NCBI GenBank assembly: GCA_030625775.1
Contig: DAOUQC010000050.1
Span: 1-36,999 of the forward strand
Direction of reading: 5' to 3'
Length of the DNA stretch: 36,999 bases
DNA from: Verrucomicrobiota bacterium
GTDB taxonomy: Bacteria > Verrucomicrobiota > Verrucomicrobiia > Verrucomicrobiales > DEV007
The notes beneath the pieces are model-generated. The model searched no databases. It saw only the letters and a list, made by a program, of their open reading frames with translations, and was not told the DNA's origin. Positions 24,917-33,134 of this stretch are shown here, in pieces. Position 1 is the stretch's first letter. Each line of letters begins with the position of its first letter. The translations under genes and the position numbers were made by a program.

Positions 24917-25795
24917 ATGTTTGCCGGAGTCCATACCGCCCTAGCCACGCCCTTTATCAATCAAGGGATCGATACCAACGCCTTCTGCGCCTTGATTGAT
25001 AGACAATTTGAAAACGGAATCTCAGGAGTCGTGCCCGTGGGTACTACCGGAGAGGCCCCGACACTCTCTCACGAAGAGCACATCCGGGTGATAGAACTCG
25101 CCGTGGAGCACACCGCCAAACGCGGTCTGGTGATTGCGGGAACGGGATCCAATTCGACTGATGAAGCCATTTCCCTAAGCCAGCAGGCCGAAAGTGCTGG
25201 TGCGGATGCCGTCCTGATCGTGGCGCCCTACTACAACAAACCTTCACCGGAAGGCCTGTTCCAGCACTATCAAGCCATTGCCGATTCGACTGAACTGCCA
25301 ATTATCCTCTATTCCATCCCCGGACGCTGCGGGATCGAAATCGACGTGGATACCGTCGCCCGCCTGGCCGAAAATTGCCCTAATATCGTCGCATTAAAAG
25401 AAGCCGGCGGTGCTTCCGAGCGGGTCAATCAACTCAAACAAGCCTTGCCGGAAAAATTTGAGATCCTCTCGGGTGACGACTCACTCACCCTACCTTTCAT
25501 GAGTGTTGGAGCTGTGGGCGTCATCTCCGTGGCATCCAACATCATCCCCGGTGAAATGAGCCAATTGGTTGCCGCAGCGCTGGACAATCGATTCAAAGAA
25601 GCCCTGGTGATCCACCAGAAACATTACCCACTGTTCAATGCCATGTTGAAACTGGCGCCAAATCCAGTGCCCATCAAAACCGCATTGAATCTGGCCGGCC
25701 TCTGCTCTAATGACGTGCGCCTTCCCCTGGTGGAAATGAGCGATGCTGACCGCAGCGCGCTGGAAACTATCCTCAGGGATATGGGAATTATTTAA
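24917..25795 (+). CDS. dapA: 4-hydroxy-tetrahydrodipicolinate synthase
   Basis: It condenses pyruvate with aspartate semialdehyde, the first committed step to diaminopimelate and lysine. The 292-residue length is typical. The Schiff-base lysine is Lys161 in VALKEAGG. Tyr132 in LYSIPGRCG and Thr43-Thr44 in VPVGTTGEAPTL supply the catalytic proton-relay residues, and GRCG holds the Arg that binds the second substrate. LPFMSVGAVGVISVASN near the C-terminus closes the barrel as in the family. The start has no Shine-Dalgarno sequence. It lies between dapF and dapB in one direction with gaps of 30 and 48 bp. Confidence 0.97.
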   Translation: MFAGVHTALATPFINQGIDTNAFCALIDRQFENGISGVVPVGTTGEAPTLSHEEHIRVIELAVEHTAKRGLVIAGTGSNSTDEAISLSQQAESAGADAVLIVAPYYNKPSPEGLFQHYQAIADSTELPIILYSIPGRCGIEIDVDTVARLAENCPNIVALKEAGGASERVNQLKQALPEKFEILSGDDSLTLPFMSVGAVGVISVASNIIPGEMSQLVAAALDNRFKEALVIHQKHYPLFNAMLKLAPNPVPIKTALNLAGLCSNDVRLPLVEMSDADRSALETILRDMGII

Positions 25796-25843
25796 AAATA
25801 TCAATTAACTCACTTACAATAAAAGAGTTACTCTATTTAAGCC

Positions 25844-26578
25844 ATGACAAAACTTCTCGTAACTGGCGCCAGGGGACGCATGGGACAAGCCGTGGTTTGC
25901 TGTGCGGATAAAACTGACGGAATTGAGGTTGCAGCGCAAATTGATCTTGGTGACTCGCTCAACGAAGCCATCGGTAAATGCAATACAGTGATCGATTTCA
26001 GCCATCACAGCTTCACCAGCGAACTTCTCGAAGCCTGCATTGAACAGAACGTGAAAATGGTGACAGGAACCACCGGCCACAGCGACAAAGAACTCGACTT
26101 CATCCAGCAAGCCTCACAATCCATCGCCATCGTCAAAGCTCCCAATTTCAGTGTCGGCGTCAATACGCTCTTCTACCTGACTCGACGCGCCACGGAGATC
26201 CTCGGTGAAAGCTTTGATCTCGAAGTTGTGGAAATGCATCACCGCGACAAAGTGGACTCCCCCAGCGGCACCGCCCGCCGACTGGTTGAGATCCTGGGCG
26301 AAACCCGCGAACTTTCCTACAACGACGATACCATGCATGGACGCCATGGCGATGTTGGTCCCCGTAAAAATACTGAAATAGGCCTTCACGCCGTTCGTGG
26401 CGGCGATGTAGTGGGAGACCACACCGTTATTTACGCCGGATCCGGCGAACGCGTAGAACTCACCCACAAAGCATCGAGCCGCGACACTTTCGCCTGCGGC
26501 GCCGTCAGAGCAGCCCTGTGGCTGCAAGACCAGCCCCATGGCCTGTTCGACATGCAGGACGTGCTTGAGTTGAGATGA
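25844..26578 (+). CDS. dapB: 4-hydroxy-tetrahydrodipicolinate reductase
   Basis: It reduces the DapA product with NAD(P)H to tetrahydrodipicolinate. The nucleotide-binding loop is VTGARGRMGQAV at the N-terminus. The catalytic and substrate-binding segment is EMHHRDKVDSPSGTA (His132, His133, Lys136). VTGTTGHS in the first domain and the EIGLHAVRGGDVVGDHTVIY segment are further signatures. At 244 residues it is somewhat shorter than the Escherichia coli enzyme but within the family range. With dapF and dapA it completes three pathway steps encoded together. Confidence 0.97.
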   Translation: MTKLLVTGARGRMGQAVVCCADKTDGIEVAAQIDLGDSLNEAIGKCNTVIDFSHHSFTSELLEACIEQNVKMVTGTTGHSDKELDFIQQASQSIAIVKAPNFSVGVNTLFYLTRRATEILGESFDLEVVEMHHRDKVDSPSGTARRLVEILGETRELSYNDDTMHGRHGDVGPRKNTEIGLHAVRGGDVVGDHTVIYAGSGERVELTHKASSRDTFACGAVRAALWLQDQPHGLFDMQDVLELR

Positions 26579-26606
26579 CTACAAGAGCCAGTATTCAGGA
26601 GTCAGA

Positions 26607-27137
26607 ATGAAATACGGCATCGGCCTAGGATCCAATCTCGGCAATCGCCTGCAAAATCTGCACCACGCCCTACAGGCTACCGGCAAACTTCATCAGGGTG
26701 AGATCCCGCTACTTTCCTCTCCTGTATACCTAACCCAAGCCGTTGACTGTAAAGAAGGAACACCACCTTTTTACAATATGGCCATCGAACTGGAATGCGA
26801 CCTGGCTGCACCCGTTTTACTCGCTCGACTGAGAGAAATCGAACTTGATCTCGGCCGCCCCACCCTGCGTCAACGCAATGCTTCCCGCAGGATCGACCTG
26901 GACATCCTTTATGCTGGCGACCTGGTGATGGACAGTGAAAATTTAACCCTTCCCCACCCCCGCTTTCACCGGCGCCGCTTTGTGCTCCAGCCTCTGGCTG
27001 ACATTCGTCCCGAGCTCATCCTACCCGGCCAGAAAAGGGATGTTGCCACCTTGCTGGCCGAACTTGGCTCCGACGAAGCTCCTCTCCGGCAAATTTCCAC
27101 CCCTCTCCTCCCTGCACCACCAGAACCTGTCTGTTGA
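26607..27137 (+). CDS. folK: 2-amino-4-hydroxy-6-hydroxymethyldihydropteridine pyrophosphokinase
   Basis: The enzyme transfers pyrophosphate from ATP to the pterin precursor of folate. The N-terminal GIGLGSNLGNRLQNL, the metal-binding ASRRIDLDILYAGD and the LPHPRFHRRRFVLQPLADI segment are diagnostic. At 176 residues it is slightly longer than the single-domain norm because of a Pro-rich C-terminal tail. It is one of few genes here with a clear Shine-Dalgarno sequence (AGGAG about 7 nt before the ATG). Its stop is separated from the panB start by a single base, which suggests translational coupling between folate and pantothenate genes. Confidence 0.95.
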   Translation: MKYGIGLGSNLGNRLQNLHHALQATGKLHQGEIPLLSSPVYLTQAVDCKEGTPPFYNMAIELECDLAAPVLLARLREIELDLGRPTLRQRNASRRIDLDILYAGDLVMDSENLTLPHPRFHRRRFVLQPLADIRPELILPGQKRDVATLLAELGSDEAPLRQISTPLLPAPPEPVC

Positions 27138-27138
27138 T

Positions 27139-27915
27139 ATGCCTGCCATCACATTACCCGAAAGCAGCCCCTTCCTACCTCTGTTTGAAAAAATGGCGGC
27201 TGGAGAGATCATCTCATCGCTCACCGCCTACGATTACCCTACCGCCCGCCTACTCGACGAAGCCAATATTGACTTCATCCTGGTCGGTGACTCCCTTGGC
27301 ATGGTTTTTGCCGGCCAGGATGACACCACCGGGGTCACCATGGATCAAATGGTTTATCACACCCAGGTAGTCGCCCGGGGCGTCAAAAAGGCTCTACTGG
27401 GAGCAGACCTGCCCTATCATAGCTACCAAAGCGCCGATGAAGCGCTCAAGAATGCTCGACGCCTGATGGAGGCCGGTGCGCACGCCGTCAAACTTGAAGG
27501 CGGCACCAGCCAGATTGACAAGGTCAAGCACCTCACCCGGCACGGTATTCCGATGATAGGCCATATCGGCATGCTGCCACAACGTGTCAGGGAGGAAGGC
27601 GGATACAAAAAGAAGGGCAAAACCCAGGACGACGCCGATCGCCTGCTGCGCTCCGCACAGGATCTGGAAAAAGCCGGAGCTGGAGCCATCGTGCTGGAAA
27701 GCGTGGTGCCTGCAGTCGCGGAAAAGATCACCACCAGCCTCGATATTCCCACCATTGGAATCGGGGCCGGTGTCGACTGTGACGGACAGATCCGCGTCAT
27801 TCACGACCTGCTCGGTGCCTACCCCTGGTTTCGCCCCCCCTTTGCAACTGCCTATGCCGATGTCGCTGGCGATACAGTGAAAGCTGCGCGCGCCTATATC
27901 AAAGAAATCCAATAA
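27139..27915 (+). CDS. panB: 3-methyl-2-oxobutanoate hydroxymethyltransferase
   Basis: It makes ketopantoate from 2-oxoisovalerate and methylene-tetrahydrofolate, the first committed step to pantothenate and coenzyme A. The 258-residue length is typical. Signatures include SSLTAYDYPTARLLDEA, ILVGDSLGMVFAGQDDT with metal- and substrate-binding residues, HAVKLEGG, GHIGMLPQ and LESVVPAVAEKI, which holds the catalytic Glu. Earlier in-frame codons lie inside folK, so the ATG one base after the folK stop is the sensible start. It is the last gene of the trpA-panB run. Its folate-linked substrate gives a loose metabolic tie to folK. Confidence 0.97.
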   Translation: MPAITLPESSPFLPLFEKMAAGEIISSLTAYDYPTARLLDEANIDFILVGDSLGMVFAGQDDTTGVTMDQMVYHTQVVARGVKKALLGADLPYHSYQSADEALKNARRLMEAGAHAVKLEGGTSQIDKVKHLTRHGIPMIGHIGMLPQRVREEGGYKKKGKTQDDADRLLRSAQDLEKAGAGAIVLESVVPAVAEKITTSLDIPTIGIGAGVDCDGQIRVIHDLLGAYPWFRPPFATAYADVAGDTVKAARAYIKEIQ

Positions 27916-27923
27916 GCTTCTTC

Positions 27924-27953
27924 AAGCGCTGTCGCGCATTGCTGTCGCTTTTT
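27924..27953 (+). terminator. Weak candidate terminator after panB
   Basis: AAGCG (27924-27928) can pair with CGCTT (27946-27950) ahead of a run of five T. The loop is long (17 nt) and contains the tandem octamer gctgtcgc, so the assignment is weak. The rest of the gap to 28083 holds a short tandem caacagg repeat near 27972 and nothing else I can name. Confidence 0.3.
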
Positions 27954-28082
27954 GTCCCCGCAGCGGCACGGGCAACAGGCAACAGGCAAGTGTTACAAAA
28001 TGACGCCTCATCTGTTTTTTGAAGAACTTGGAGAAAACGGAACAGCCTTCCATTCTACCTTCCGGATCCAGCCCCCTGCCCC

Positions 28083-28721
28083 CTATTTGCAAAAAAACTT
28101 TGCCACAGCTTTGGCATCTTTCAGTTGCGGCAATACGAGTGCTTTTTCCAGCACCTTGCCAATCATCTCTTTACTGCTCACCGAGGATAAATCGAGTTCA
28201 TGATTTTCAGCCTTTACGATCTGTCCCCGCAAAAGTTCCGGTTTTTTTGCAGTGACTTTTTTCTCCAAAATCCGAATACATTTCCCCTTGGAGAAATAAA
28301 ACCGCCGCTCACGCAGGCTATCGATCGTTTCTCCCTCTTTTTTCCCACTGAATTGCCACCATGAATCGGCTCGCAAAACAAAAAATACCTGCCCTTCACG
28401 GTAATAATACATCTCGTCCGACCCACCGTGATCACTCGCCAGGTAGCCCAAATCCAGTCGAACCACTTTACCCGTATCCCGCCGGGATCGACGCGTCAGA
28501 ACCCCCTCCATAGAATCACTGGGACAGTTGAACTCAAGATCCTCTTTTTTCAGCTCCCGCAAAGCTTCAACCTCGACATAATACTGGCGAATACGTGCCA
28601 CCTCCGCTTCGACTGCCGGCTTGTCATCCGCGCACAAACCCACACCTATAAACAGAGCCATTACTAATAAACAGCAAAGGCAGACGGCACCGTAAAAACA
28701 ATCGAGGGAACGAGCAATCAT
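28083..28721 (-). CDS. Hypothetical exported protein downstream of accA
   Basis: This 212-residue protein has a signal peptide or single membrane anchor (hydrophobic residues ~12-30 with several Cys). The rest is a mixed charged domain: residues 35-65 are helical, and EMYYYREGQVFFVLRADSWW in the centre looks like a beta-sheet. I do not recognise the family. The ATG directly abuts the accA stop (TAA then ATG), so translation is coupled to accA. That pairing is reason to look at it in connection with envelope lipid supply, but no function should be assumed. The frame is uninterrupted and codon use resembles its neighbours. Confidence 0.7.
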   Translation of the reverse strand: MIARSLDCFYGAVCLCCLLVMALFIGVGLCADDKPAVEAEVARIRQYYVEVEALRELKKEDLEFNCPSDSMEGVLTRRSRRDTGKVVRLDLGYLASDHGGSDEMYYYREGQVFFVLRADSWWQFSGKKEGETIDSLRERRFYFSKGKCIRILEKKVTAKKPELLRGQIVKAENHELDLSSVSSKEMIGKVLEKALVLPQLKDAKAVAKFFCK

Positions 28722-29678
28722 TTATCCACGAAATTCTCCAAACTTACGAAATTTCTCATAGCGTTTCTGCATCAACTCGTCACTATCCATCTCCCGCAAC
28801 TCAGCGAGATGTTTGATCAGTGCTGCTTTTACACTTCTGCCCACCGCGATGTGATCGTGGTGAGCTCCACCCAGGGGCTCAGGAATAATTTCATCAATCA
28901 CCCCCATGCCCTCCAGATCCCGAGCTGTCAATCTCATCGCCGTCGCTGCATCCTCGGCAAATTTTCTATCTTTCCAAAGAATCGCCGCACAGCCTTCCGG
29001 ACTGATCACCGAGTAATAAGAGTTTTCCAACATCAGCACCCGGTCGGCGATTCCAATCCCCAATGCCCCCCCCGAACCCCCTTCACCAATCACCACCGCA
29101 ACTATAGGAACCTTGATGCGCATCATCTCACGCAAATTGAAGGCAATTGCCTCGGCAATATTGCGTTCCTCTGCGCCAATGCCCGGGTAAGCTCCAGGAG
29201 TATCAATAAAAGTCACAATCGGTTTACCGAATTTGTCAGCCAGACGCATAACCCGAAGCGCTTTGCGATAACCTTCAGGATGAGCGCTGCCAAAATTCCG
29301 CAATAAATTTTCCTTGGTGTCCCTACCCTTTTGATGGCCGACCACCACACATCGCCGTCCCTCAAGCCGGGCAAAACCCGCCGGCATTGCATCATCATCC
29401 CCAATATGACGATCCCCGTGCAATTCCAAAAAATCATCAAAACAATGATCCAGATAATCGAGCGTGAAAGGCCGCTGGGTGTGACGGGCAATCTGCACCC
29501 GCTGCCAGGGTGTCAGCCCCTGGTACACCTCGTATTTCATTTTTGAAATCTTCTCTTCGATTTTCTCGATCTCTTTCTCCGCGCCCACCCCTTGACCAGC
29601 GCTGCGGTCTTTTAAGTCGGCCAACTGCCGCTCCAACTCCACAATGGGTTTTTCAAATTCCAAAGGTTCTACTTGCAT
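28722..29678 (-). CDS. accA: Acetyl-CoA carboxylase carboxyltransferase subunit alpha
   Basis: AccA, with AccD, transfers the carboxyl group from biotin-BCCP to acetyl-CoA to form malonyl-CoA for fatty acid synthesis. The 318-residue length is typical. Diagnostic stretches are LDFLELHGDRHIGDD-like DDFLELHGDRHIGDDDAM, GHQKGRDTKENLLRNFG, IDTPGAYPGIGAEERN and GEGGSGGALGIGIAD, the last forming the oxyanion pocket. The N-terminal helix LEFEKPIVELERQLADL is also typical. No accD, accB or accC is present nearby. It lies 19 bp after a LysM gene and is followed without a gap by a hypothetical exported protein. Malonyl-CoA would also supply the polyketide synthase at the other end of the window. Confidence 0.97.
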   Translation of the reverse strand: MQVEPLEFEKPIVELERQLADLKDRSAGQGVGAEKEIEKIEEKISKMKYEVYQGLTPWQRVQIARHTQRPFTLDYLDHCFDDFLELHGDRHIGDDDAMPAGFARLEGRRCVVVGHQKGRDTKENLLRNFGSAHPEGYRKALRVMRLADKFGKPIVTFIDTPGAYPGIGAEERNIAEAIAFNLREMMRIKVPIVAVVIGEGGSGGALGIGIADRVLMLENSYYSVISPEGCAAILWKDRKFAEDAATAMRLTARDLEGMGVIDEIIPEPLGGAHHDHIAVGRSVKAALIKHLAELREMDSDELMQKRYEKFRKFGEFRG

Positions 29679-29697
29679 GGATAGTTATTGCTAAAAT

Positions 29698-30543
29698 TTA
29701 TTCGACAAAGCGGATCGAGGTAGAAACCCTGAACAGAGTGAACATCTCCTCCAAATCTTCTGGTGCAACGAGAATTCCAAAATCGTCCTTCCCCTTACCA
29801 GAACCATCAAATGCCCTGATGATCAATCCCTGACGGCTGGTTTGCAGCCATTTTCTGCTCTTTAGATAATTTTTATCATTAAAAAGTATCCGATTTTCCC
29901 CAAACCAGGCCACCCGGTCCTTAATCTCTGTTTTTATCGGAGGTTTCACCAGAGGCGGGAGAGCAAAACTGATAACAGGGTATTCCTTGAAAAACACCCC
30001 TTTAAGTTCCATGCGAATCATCTGATCACTCTTGTCGATCACCACATTGAAATCCAAGGGATACACCGTCAGACGATCTCCGGGATGAATCACTGACGAA
30101 GTCCGGCCATTGGCACGCATGATATAATCGATTGTCGTTTTGTGCCGTCTGGCAATAGCCGCAAGGGCATCCCCGCTTTTAACAATATATTCTGTCTTAT
30201 CTTCCAGAGGAATTCTTGAAATCAAAAGATCAGTATTTATCTCCCCTACAATCCGCCGTGCTTCCGGCAGCACCGAAGAATCCGGATAATACTCCATCAG
30301 ATAATACAGCCGTTCACGGGCAGTCATCGATTCCCCTTTTTTGAGCAGATCGACAACCTGCTCAAATTCCCGGATCCCGAGATCTGGAGCTTCCCGCACT
30401 TTCACTTTAACCTCCTTCTTCAGCTCTTTCTCAATCTCCAGATCAGGCTTTACCACATGCTCCCAATAATAAGCCACGAAGATCACCGCTGTCGCGAAAA
30501 TCAACAACGAGAGGAAAATAAAAACCAGTCTTAAGCGCCCCAT
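29698..30543 (-). CDS. Membrane-anchored LysM protein with a degenerate YkuD-like domain
   Basis: From the ATG at 30541-30543 this is a 281-residue protein with one N-terminal transmembrane segment (~5-25). A start 26 codons upstream overlaps the previous gene and hides the anchor, so I reject it. A charged helical region follows, with an alpha-hairpin resembling a tetratricopeptide pair (~55-105). A LysM domain lies at ~118-162 (EYIVKSGDALAAIARRH to GDRLTVYP), which binds peptidoglycan glycan chains. The last ~115 residues resemble an L,D-transpeptidase YkuD fold (FNVVIDKSDQMIRME and EDLEEMFTLFRVSTSI), but the SHGCIR-type catalytic Cys and His are absent. It is probably a cell-wall binding protein without transpeptidase activity. 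Confidence 0.75.
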   Translation of the reverse strand: MGRLRLVFIFLSLLIFATAVIFVAYYWEHVVKPDLEIEKELKKEVKVKVREAPDLGIREFEQVVDLLKKGESMTARERLYYLMEYYPDSSVLPEARRIVGEINTDLLISRIPLEDKTEYIVKSGDALAAIARRHKTTIDYIMRANGRTSSVIHPGDRLTVYPLDFNVVIDKSDQMIRMELKGVFFKEYPVISFALPPLVKPPIKTEIKDRVAWFGENRILFNDKNYLKSRKWLQTSRQGLIIRAFDGSGKGKDDFGILVAPEDLEEMFTLFRVSTSIRFVE

Positions 30544-30586
30544 AGTCTCAAAACATTGATCCAGCTCAATAAAATAACCCTCCCCC

Positions 30587-31111
30587 TTACAACAGTCCCT
30601 TGCGCTTGAAATCAAACACATTGATCCCCTGTGATTGTTGAATCATTTCCAGACTGAATTTCAACAACGAGATCTCCCAGGTATCGTCCACTCCCTGTAT
30701 CACTGCTCTATAAGGGTTACCCGATGAACGAATATCTTCGATCACCCGGTCGCAGACTTCATCTACTCCCTCGTGAACGACACTCTCCGTCACGTTGTGC
30801 TTGGCAAAATTAAACCCATATTTCAAGAATGCCACATCTCCACCACCGCGTTTGAACCACTCCTTGAAGGCTTCAGCCTGTTCGCCAAAACCTTCAAAGC
30901 TAAAGTCTTCGTAACCATCCGGACGGAAAATCCGTGGACGCTCGGCATCAATGGTTCCATTCCTCACCCTGACCTGCGAAACACTGTCCATCAGCTCGGA
31001 AACAAGAATAAATTGAAAGCTGGTTGTCCCAAAGGTCTCAATCCTACGATCCGGTTCGTGCAGAATCTTTGTGGTCTCCAAAGCGTATTGAATATCGTCG
31101 TCTGAATACAT
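30587..31111 (-). CDS. Conserved-looking cytoplasmic protein of unknown function
   Basis: This 174-residue protein has no signal peptide or membrane segment. The sequence is mixed alpha/beta with motifs I cannot place in a family: LHEPDRRIETFGTTSFQF near the start, a central FKEWFKRGGGDVAFLKYGF, and EISLLKFSLEMIQQS near the end. Composition and codon use match the adjacent genes and the start has a good open context, so it is likely real. It is the first gene of a minus-strand run, 43 bp before the LysM gene and after the acpP terminator. Its position suggests a role in the wall or lipid group, which is only inference. Confidence 0.7.
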   Translation of the reverse strand: MYSDDDIQYALETTKILHEPDRRIETFGTTSFQFILVSELMDSVSQVRVRNGTIDAERPRIFRPDGYEDFSFEGFGEQAEAFKEWFKRGGGDVAFLKYGFNFAKHNVTESVVHEGVDEVCDRVIEDIRSSGNPYRAVIQGVDDTWEISLLKFSLEMIQQSQGINVFDFKRKGLL

Positions 31112-31236
31112 CGTTTACTTCGGCATCCTAGCCTAAAATTCCTGGAATAGCCAGACCCTTTGCCAATAGCCTACTGACAACTGAGTTCGGTTTTTCCTAT
31201 TTCCCGATTCGGATCTGGTATCCCCCCGGAGTACAC

Positions 31237-31264
31237 AAAAAACGCGCCCCATTCCAGAGGCGCA
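31237..31264 (-). terminator. Rho-independent terminator of acpP
   Basis: On the minus strand GCGCC (31259-31263) pairs with GGCGC (31244-31248) around a 10-nt loop, followed after one C-G extension by six T (31237-31242). It lies 35 bp past the acpP stop, so acpP is probably a single-gene transcript. Confidence 0.75.
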
Positions 31265-31298
31265 TTAATAAAATTATAATTATCGAATCGAGCCCCGT

Positions 31299-31541
31299 TT
31301 ATTCCTTGTGCTCGGTGATGTATTTGGTCACATCTCCAACCGACATCAGTTTTTCAGCATCTTCATCGGGAACTTCAATATCGAATTCCTCTTCAAATGC
31401 CATCACTAACTCGACCGTATCGAGCGAATCAGCTCCAAGATCTTCAATGAATTTTGCATCGGCAACAACCTGATCGGCATTCACTCCGAGTTGTTCCACA
31501 ATAATATTTTTGACTTTTTCTTCTATACTGTCGTCCGCCAT
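31299..31541 (-). CDS. acpP: Acyl carrier protein of fatty acid synthesis
   Basis: This 80-residue acidic protein carries the 4'-phosphopantetheine attachment motif [10 protein letters not shown] with Ser39, followed by the recognition helix [20 protein letters not shown]. It is about the usual length and composition for AcpP, which shuttles acyl chains in fatty acid synthesis. The other elongation genes (fabF, fabD, fabG) are not beside it, which is unusual but seen elsewhere. It has its own terminator. Whether it also serves the nearby polyketide synthase cannot be told from the sequence. No Shine-Dalgarno sequence is present before the ATG. Confidence 0.96.
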   Translation of the reverse strand: MADDSIEEKVKNIIVEQLGVNADQVVADAKFIEDLGADSLDTVELVMAFEEEFDIEVPDEDAEKLMSVGDVTKYITEHKE

Positions 31542-31700
31542 GGTAATTTGGATAGTTTATCTGGCAGTAGCAATATCGGTCATCAGCCCTTTTGGCAACT
31601 CTTTTTAATGATTTGACGAGGGAATTTTTTCTTACTTTGCAGTAAGCCTGTTCTCATTGCCGTTGAAATTGCTTCCCTCTCTGTTACCATGGGACGATTT

Positions 31701-31706
31701 TATAAT
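31701..31706 (+). promoter_or_regulatory. Perfect -10 box (TATAAT) just before thiH
   Basis: TATAAT lies 5 nt before the thiH ATG at 31712. No good -35 box is found at 16-18 bp, so the promoter is only a candidate. No thiamin pyrophosphate riboswitch is visible in the 170-bp gap upstream, which otherwise holds a 6-bp hairpin (31631-31646). Confidence 0.35.
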
Positions 31707-31711
31707 CGATC

Positions 31712-32920
31712 ATGTCCTTCGTCCAGACTTTCAACCAACTCTCCCAGCACAAGAAACGAAGTCCGCTACTCACTCGTTTCGAGTCGCTGCTTGCACCCGC
31801 TCGCCCCGAGCAAATTGAGTCTCTGGCCCGGCAATCTGTCGCCCTCACCCGGCAACATTTTGGTAAAACCATGCGGCTTTTTGCCCCGCTTTACCTGTCC
31901 AACGAATGCGTCAACAACTGCAGCTATTGCGGATTCTCACGTGACAACCCTATCCTCCGGGTCACTCTGGATGTGGCTCAAGTCGAAAAAGAAGCACGCC
32001 ATCTGGCCGAACAGGGTTTCCGAAATATTCTTCTGGTCGCTGGGGAACACCCTAAATTTGTCTCTAACGGCTATTTGGAGAATTGCATCGCGGCGCTGCG
32101 CTCCTACATCCCGACGGTTGCCCTCGAAGTCGGCCCAATGGAAAGCCCTGAATACCAACGCATGGTCAACAGCGGGGCTGAAGGTCTCGTCGTCTATCAG
32201 GAGACCTACAACCGGGAAGTCTACCGTGAACTTCACACCGCCGGCCCCAAACGCCATTTTGACTGGCGCCTCGAATGCCCTGAACGCGCCTACGAAGCCG
32301 GCTTCCGCCGCATCGGCATCGGAGCCCTGCTCGGCCTGGCTGACTGGCGAACGGAAGCCCTCGCTCTCGCTGCCCACCTCGAATACCTCTACCGGACCTG
32401 CTGGAAAGCCTCGTTCACCGTCAGCTTTCCCAGAATGCGCCCCGCCGCAGGAGAATTTGAACCCAAATACAGCATCTCTGATGCCGAATTGATCCAACTC
32501 ATCACCGTTTTTCGAATCACCTTCCCCCATCTTGGCATTGTTCTGAGCACCCGGGAGCCCGCCGCTCTACGTGACGCTCTCTTCCCCCTTGGCGTCACCA
32601 GCATCAGCGCTGGAAGCCACACTGAACCTGGTGGATACACGGGTGTCGGTGAAGATGACCTGCACCTCACTGTTCGTGGGCGGCGACAAGAATTGGATCA
32701 GGACCCTGCTACCGAATCTGCCTGCTCGGCTACAGGTCAGTTCGACATTGCCGACCATCGCTCTGCAGCCGAAATCACAACCGTGCTTAAAAAGCTTTCC
32801 CTTGAACCTGTCTGGAAAGACTGGGACAGCTCCATCCTCAGCCCGAATCCACTCGATGCGGCTGAAATCCCAAGCCCTCCCCCCTCTTCACAACTCGCAA
32901 CCACTCCCACTCCGGTATGA
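31712..32920 (+). CDS. thiH: 2-iminoacetate synthase (radical SAM, thiamin thiazole synthesis)
   Basis: ThiH splits L-tyrosine into dehydroglycine (2-iminoacetate) and p-cresol, giving the glycine-derived part of the thiamin thiazole. The [4Fe-4S]/SAM motif is CVNNCSYC (Cys66, Cys70, Cys73). FAPLYLSNEC before it, VALEVGPMESPEYQRM, VYQETYN and SAGSHTEPGGYTG are typical of ThiH. It has 402 residues, about 25 more than usual, because a Pro/Ser-rich tail follows the usual EPVWKDWD end. The stop overlaps the thiS start. thiG, thiF and thiC are not in the window, so the pathway must be completed elsewhere. Radical SAM use implies oxygen sensitivity of this step compared with the ThiO route. Confidence 0.93.
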   Translation: MSFVQTFNQLSQHKKRSPLLTRFESLLAPARPEQIESLARQSVALTRQHFGKTMRLFAPLYLSNECVNNCSYCGFSRDNPILRVTLDVAQVEKEARHLAEQGFRNILLVAGEHPKFVSNGYLENCIAALRSYIPTVALEVGPMESPEYQRMVNSGAEGLVVYQETYNREVYRELHTAGPKRHFDWRLECPERAYEAGFRRIGIGALLGLADWRTEALALAAHLEYLYRTCWKASFTVSFPRMRPAAGEFEPKYSISDAELIQLITVFRITFPHLGIVLSTREPAALRDALFPLGVTSISAGSHTEPGGYTGVGEDDLHLTVRGRRQELDQDPATESACSATGQFDIADHRSAAEITTVLKKLSLEPVWKDWDSSILSPNPLDAAEIPSPPPSSQLATTPTPV

Positions 32921-33120
32921 AGGCCACCATCAATGGCGAAGAGCAGCAGTTTCCCGAAAAACAAATGGCTCTGACTGAATTAATCGAACGCCTCAAGCTA
33001 AGCGGTCAACCGGTAGTCGTGGAGCACAATGGGCAAGCCTTACTGAGCCGGGAGTTTCCGGGCATCCATATCAGCGATGGCGACCGGATCGAAATCATCC
33101 GCATCGTAGCGGGTGGTTAG
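32917..33120 (+). CDS. thiS: Sulfur carrier protein ThiS
   Basis: This 67-residue ubiquitin-like protein ends in AGG, the Gly-Gly tail that is adenylated by ThiF and converted to a thiocarboxylate that donates sulfur to the thiazole ring through ThiG. The beginning MKATINGEE and the end DGDRIEIIRIVAGG match the family. The ATG overlaps the thiH stop (ATGA), so the two are translationally coupled. ThiG, its usual partner, does not follow; the next gene is on the opposite strand with only 14 bp between the stops. Confidence 0.92.
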   Translation: MKATINGEEQQFPEKQMALTELIERLKLSGQPVVVEHNGQALLSREFPGIHISDGDRIEIIRIVAGG

Positions 33121-33134
33121 AGCTCGCTCCCTGC

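Noticed and set aside
31542-31711. Thiamin pyrophosphate riboswitch upstream of thiH
   Set aside because: I looked for the conserved CUGAGA-type and ACCUGA-type elements and did not find them in a suitable arrangement; only a small 6-bp hairpin is present.
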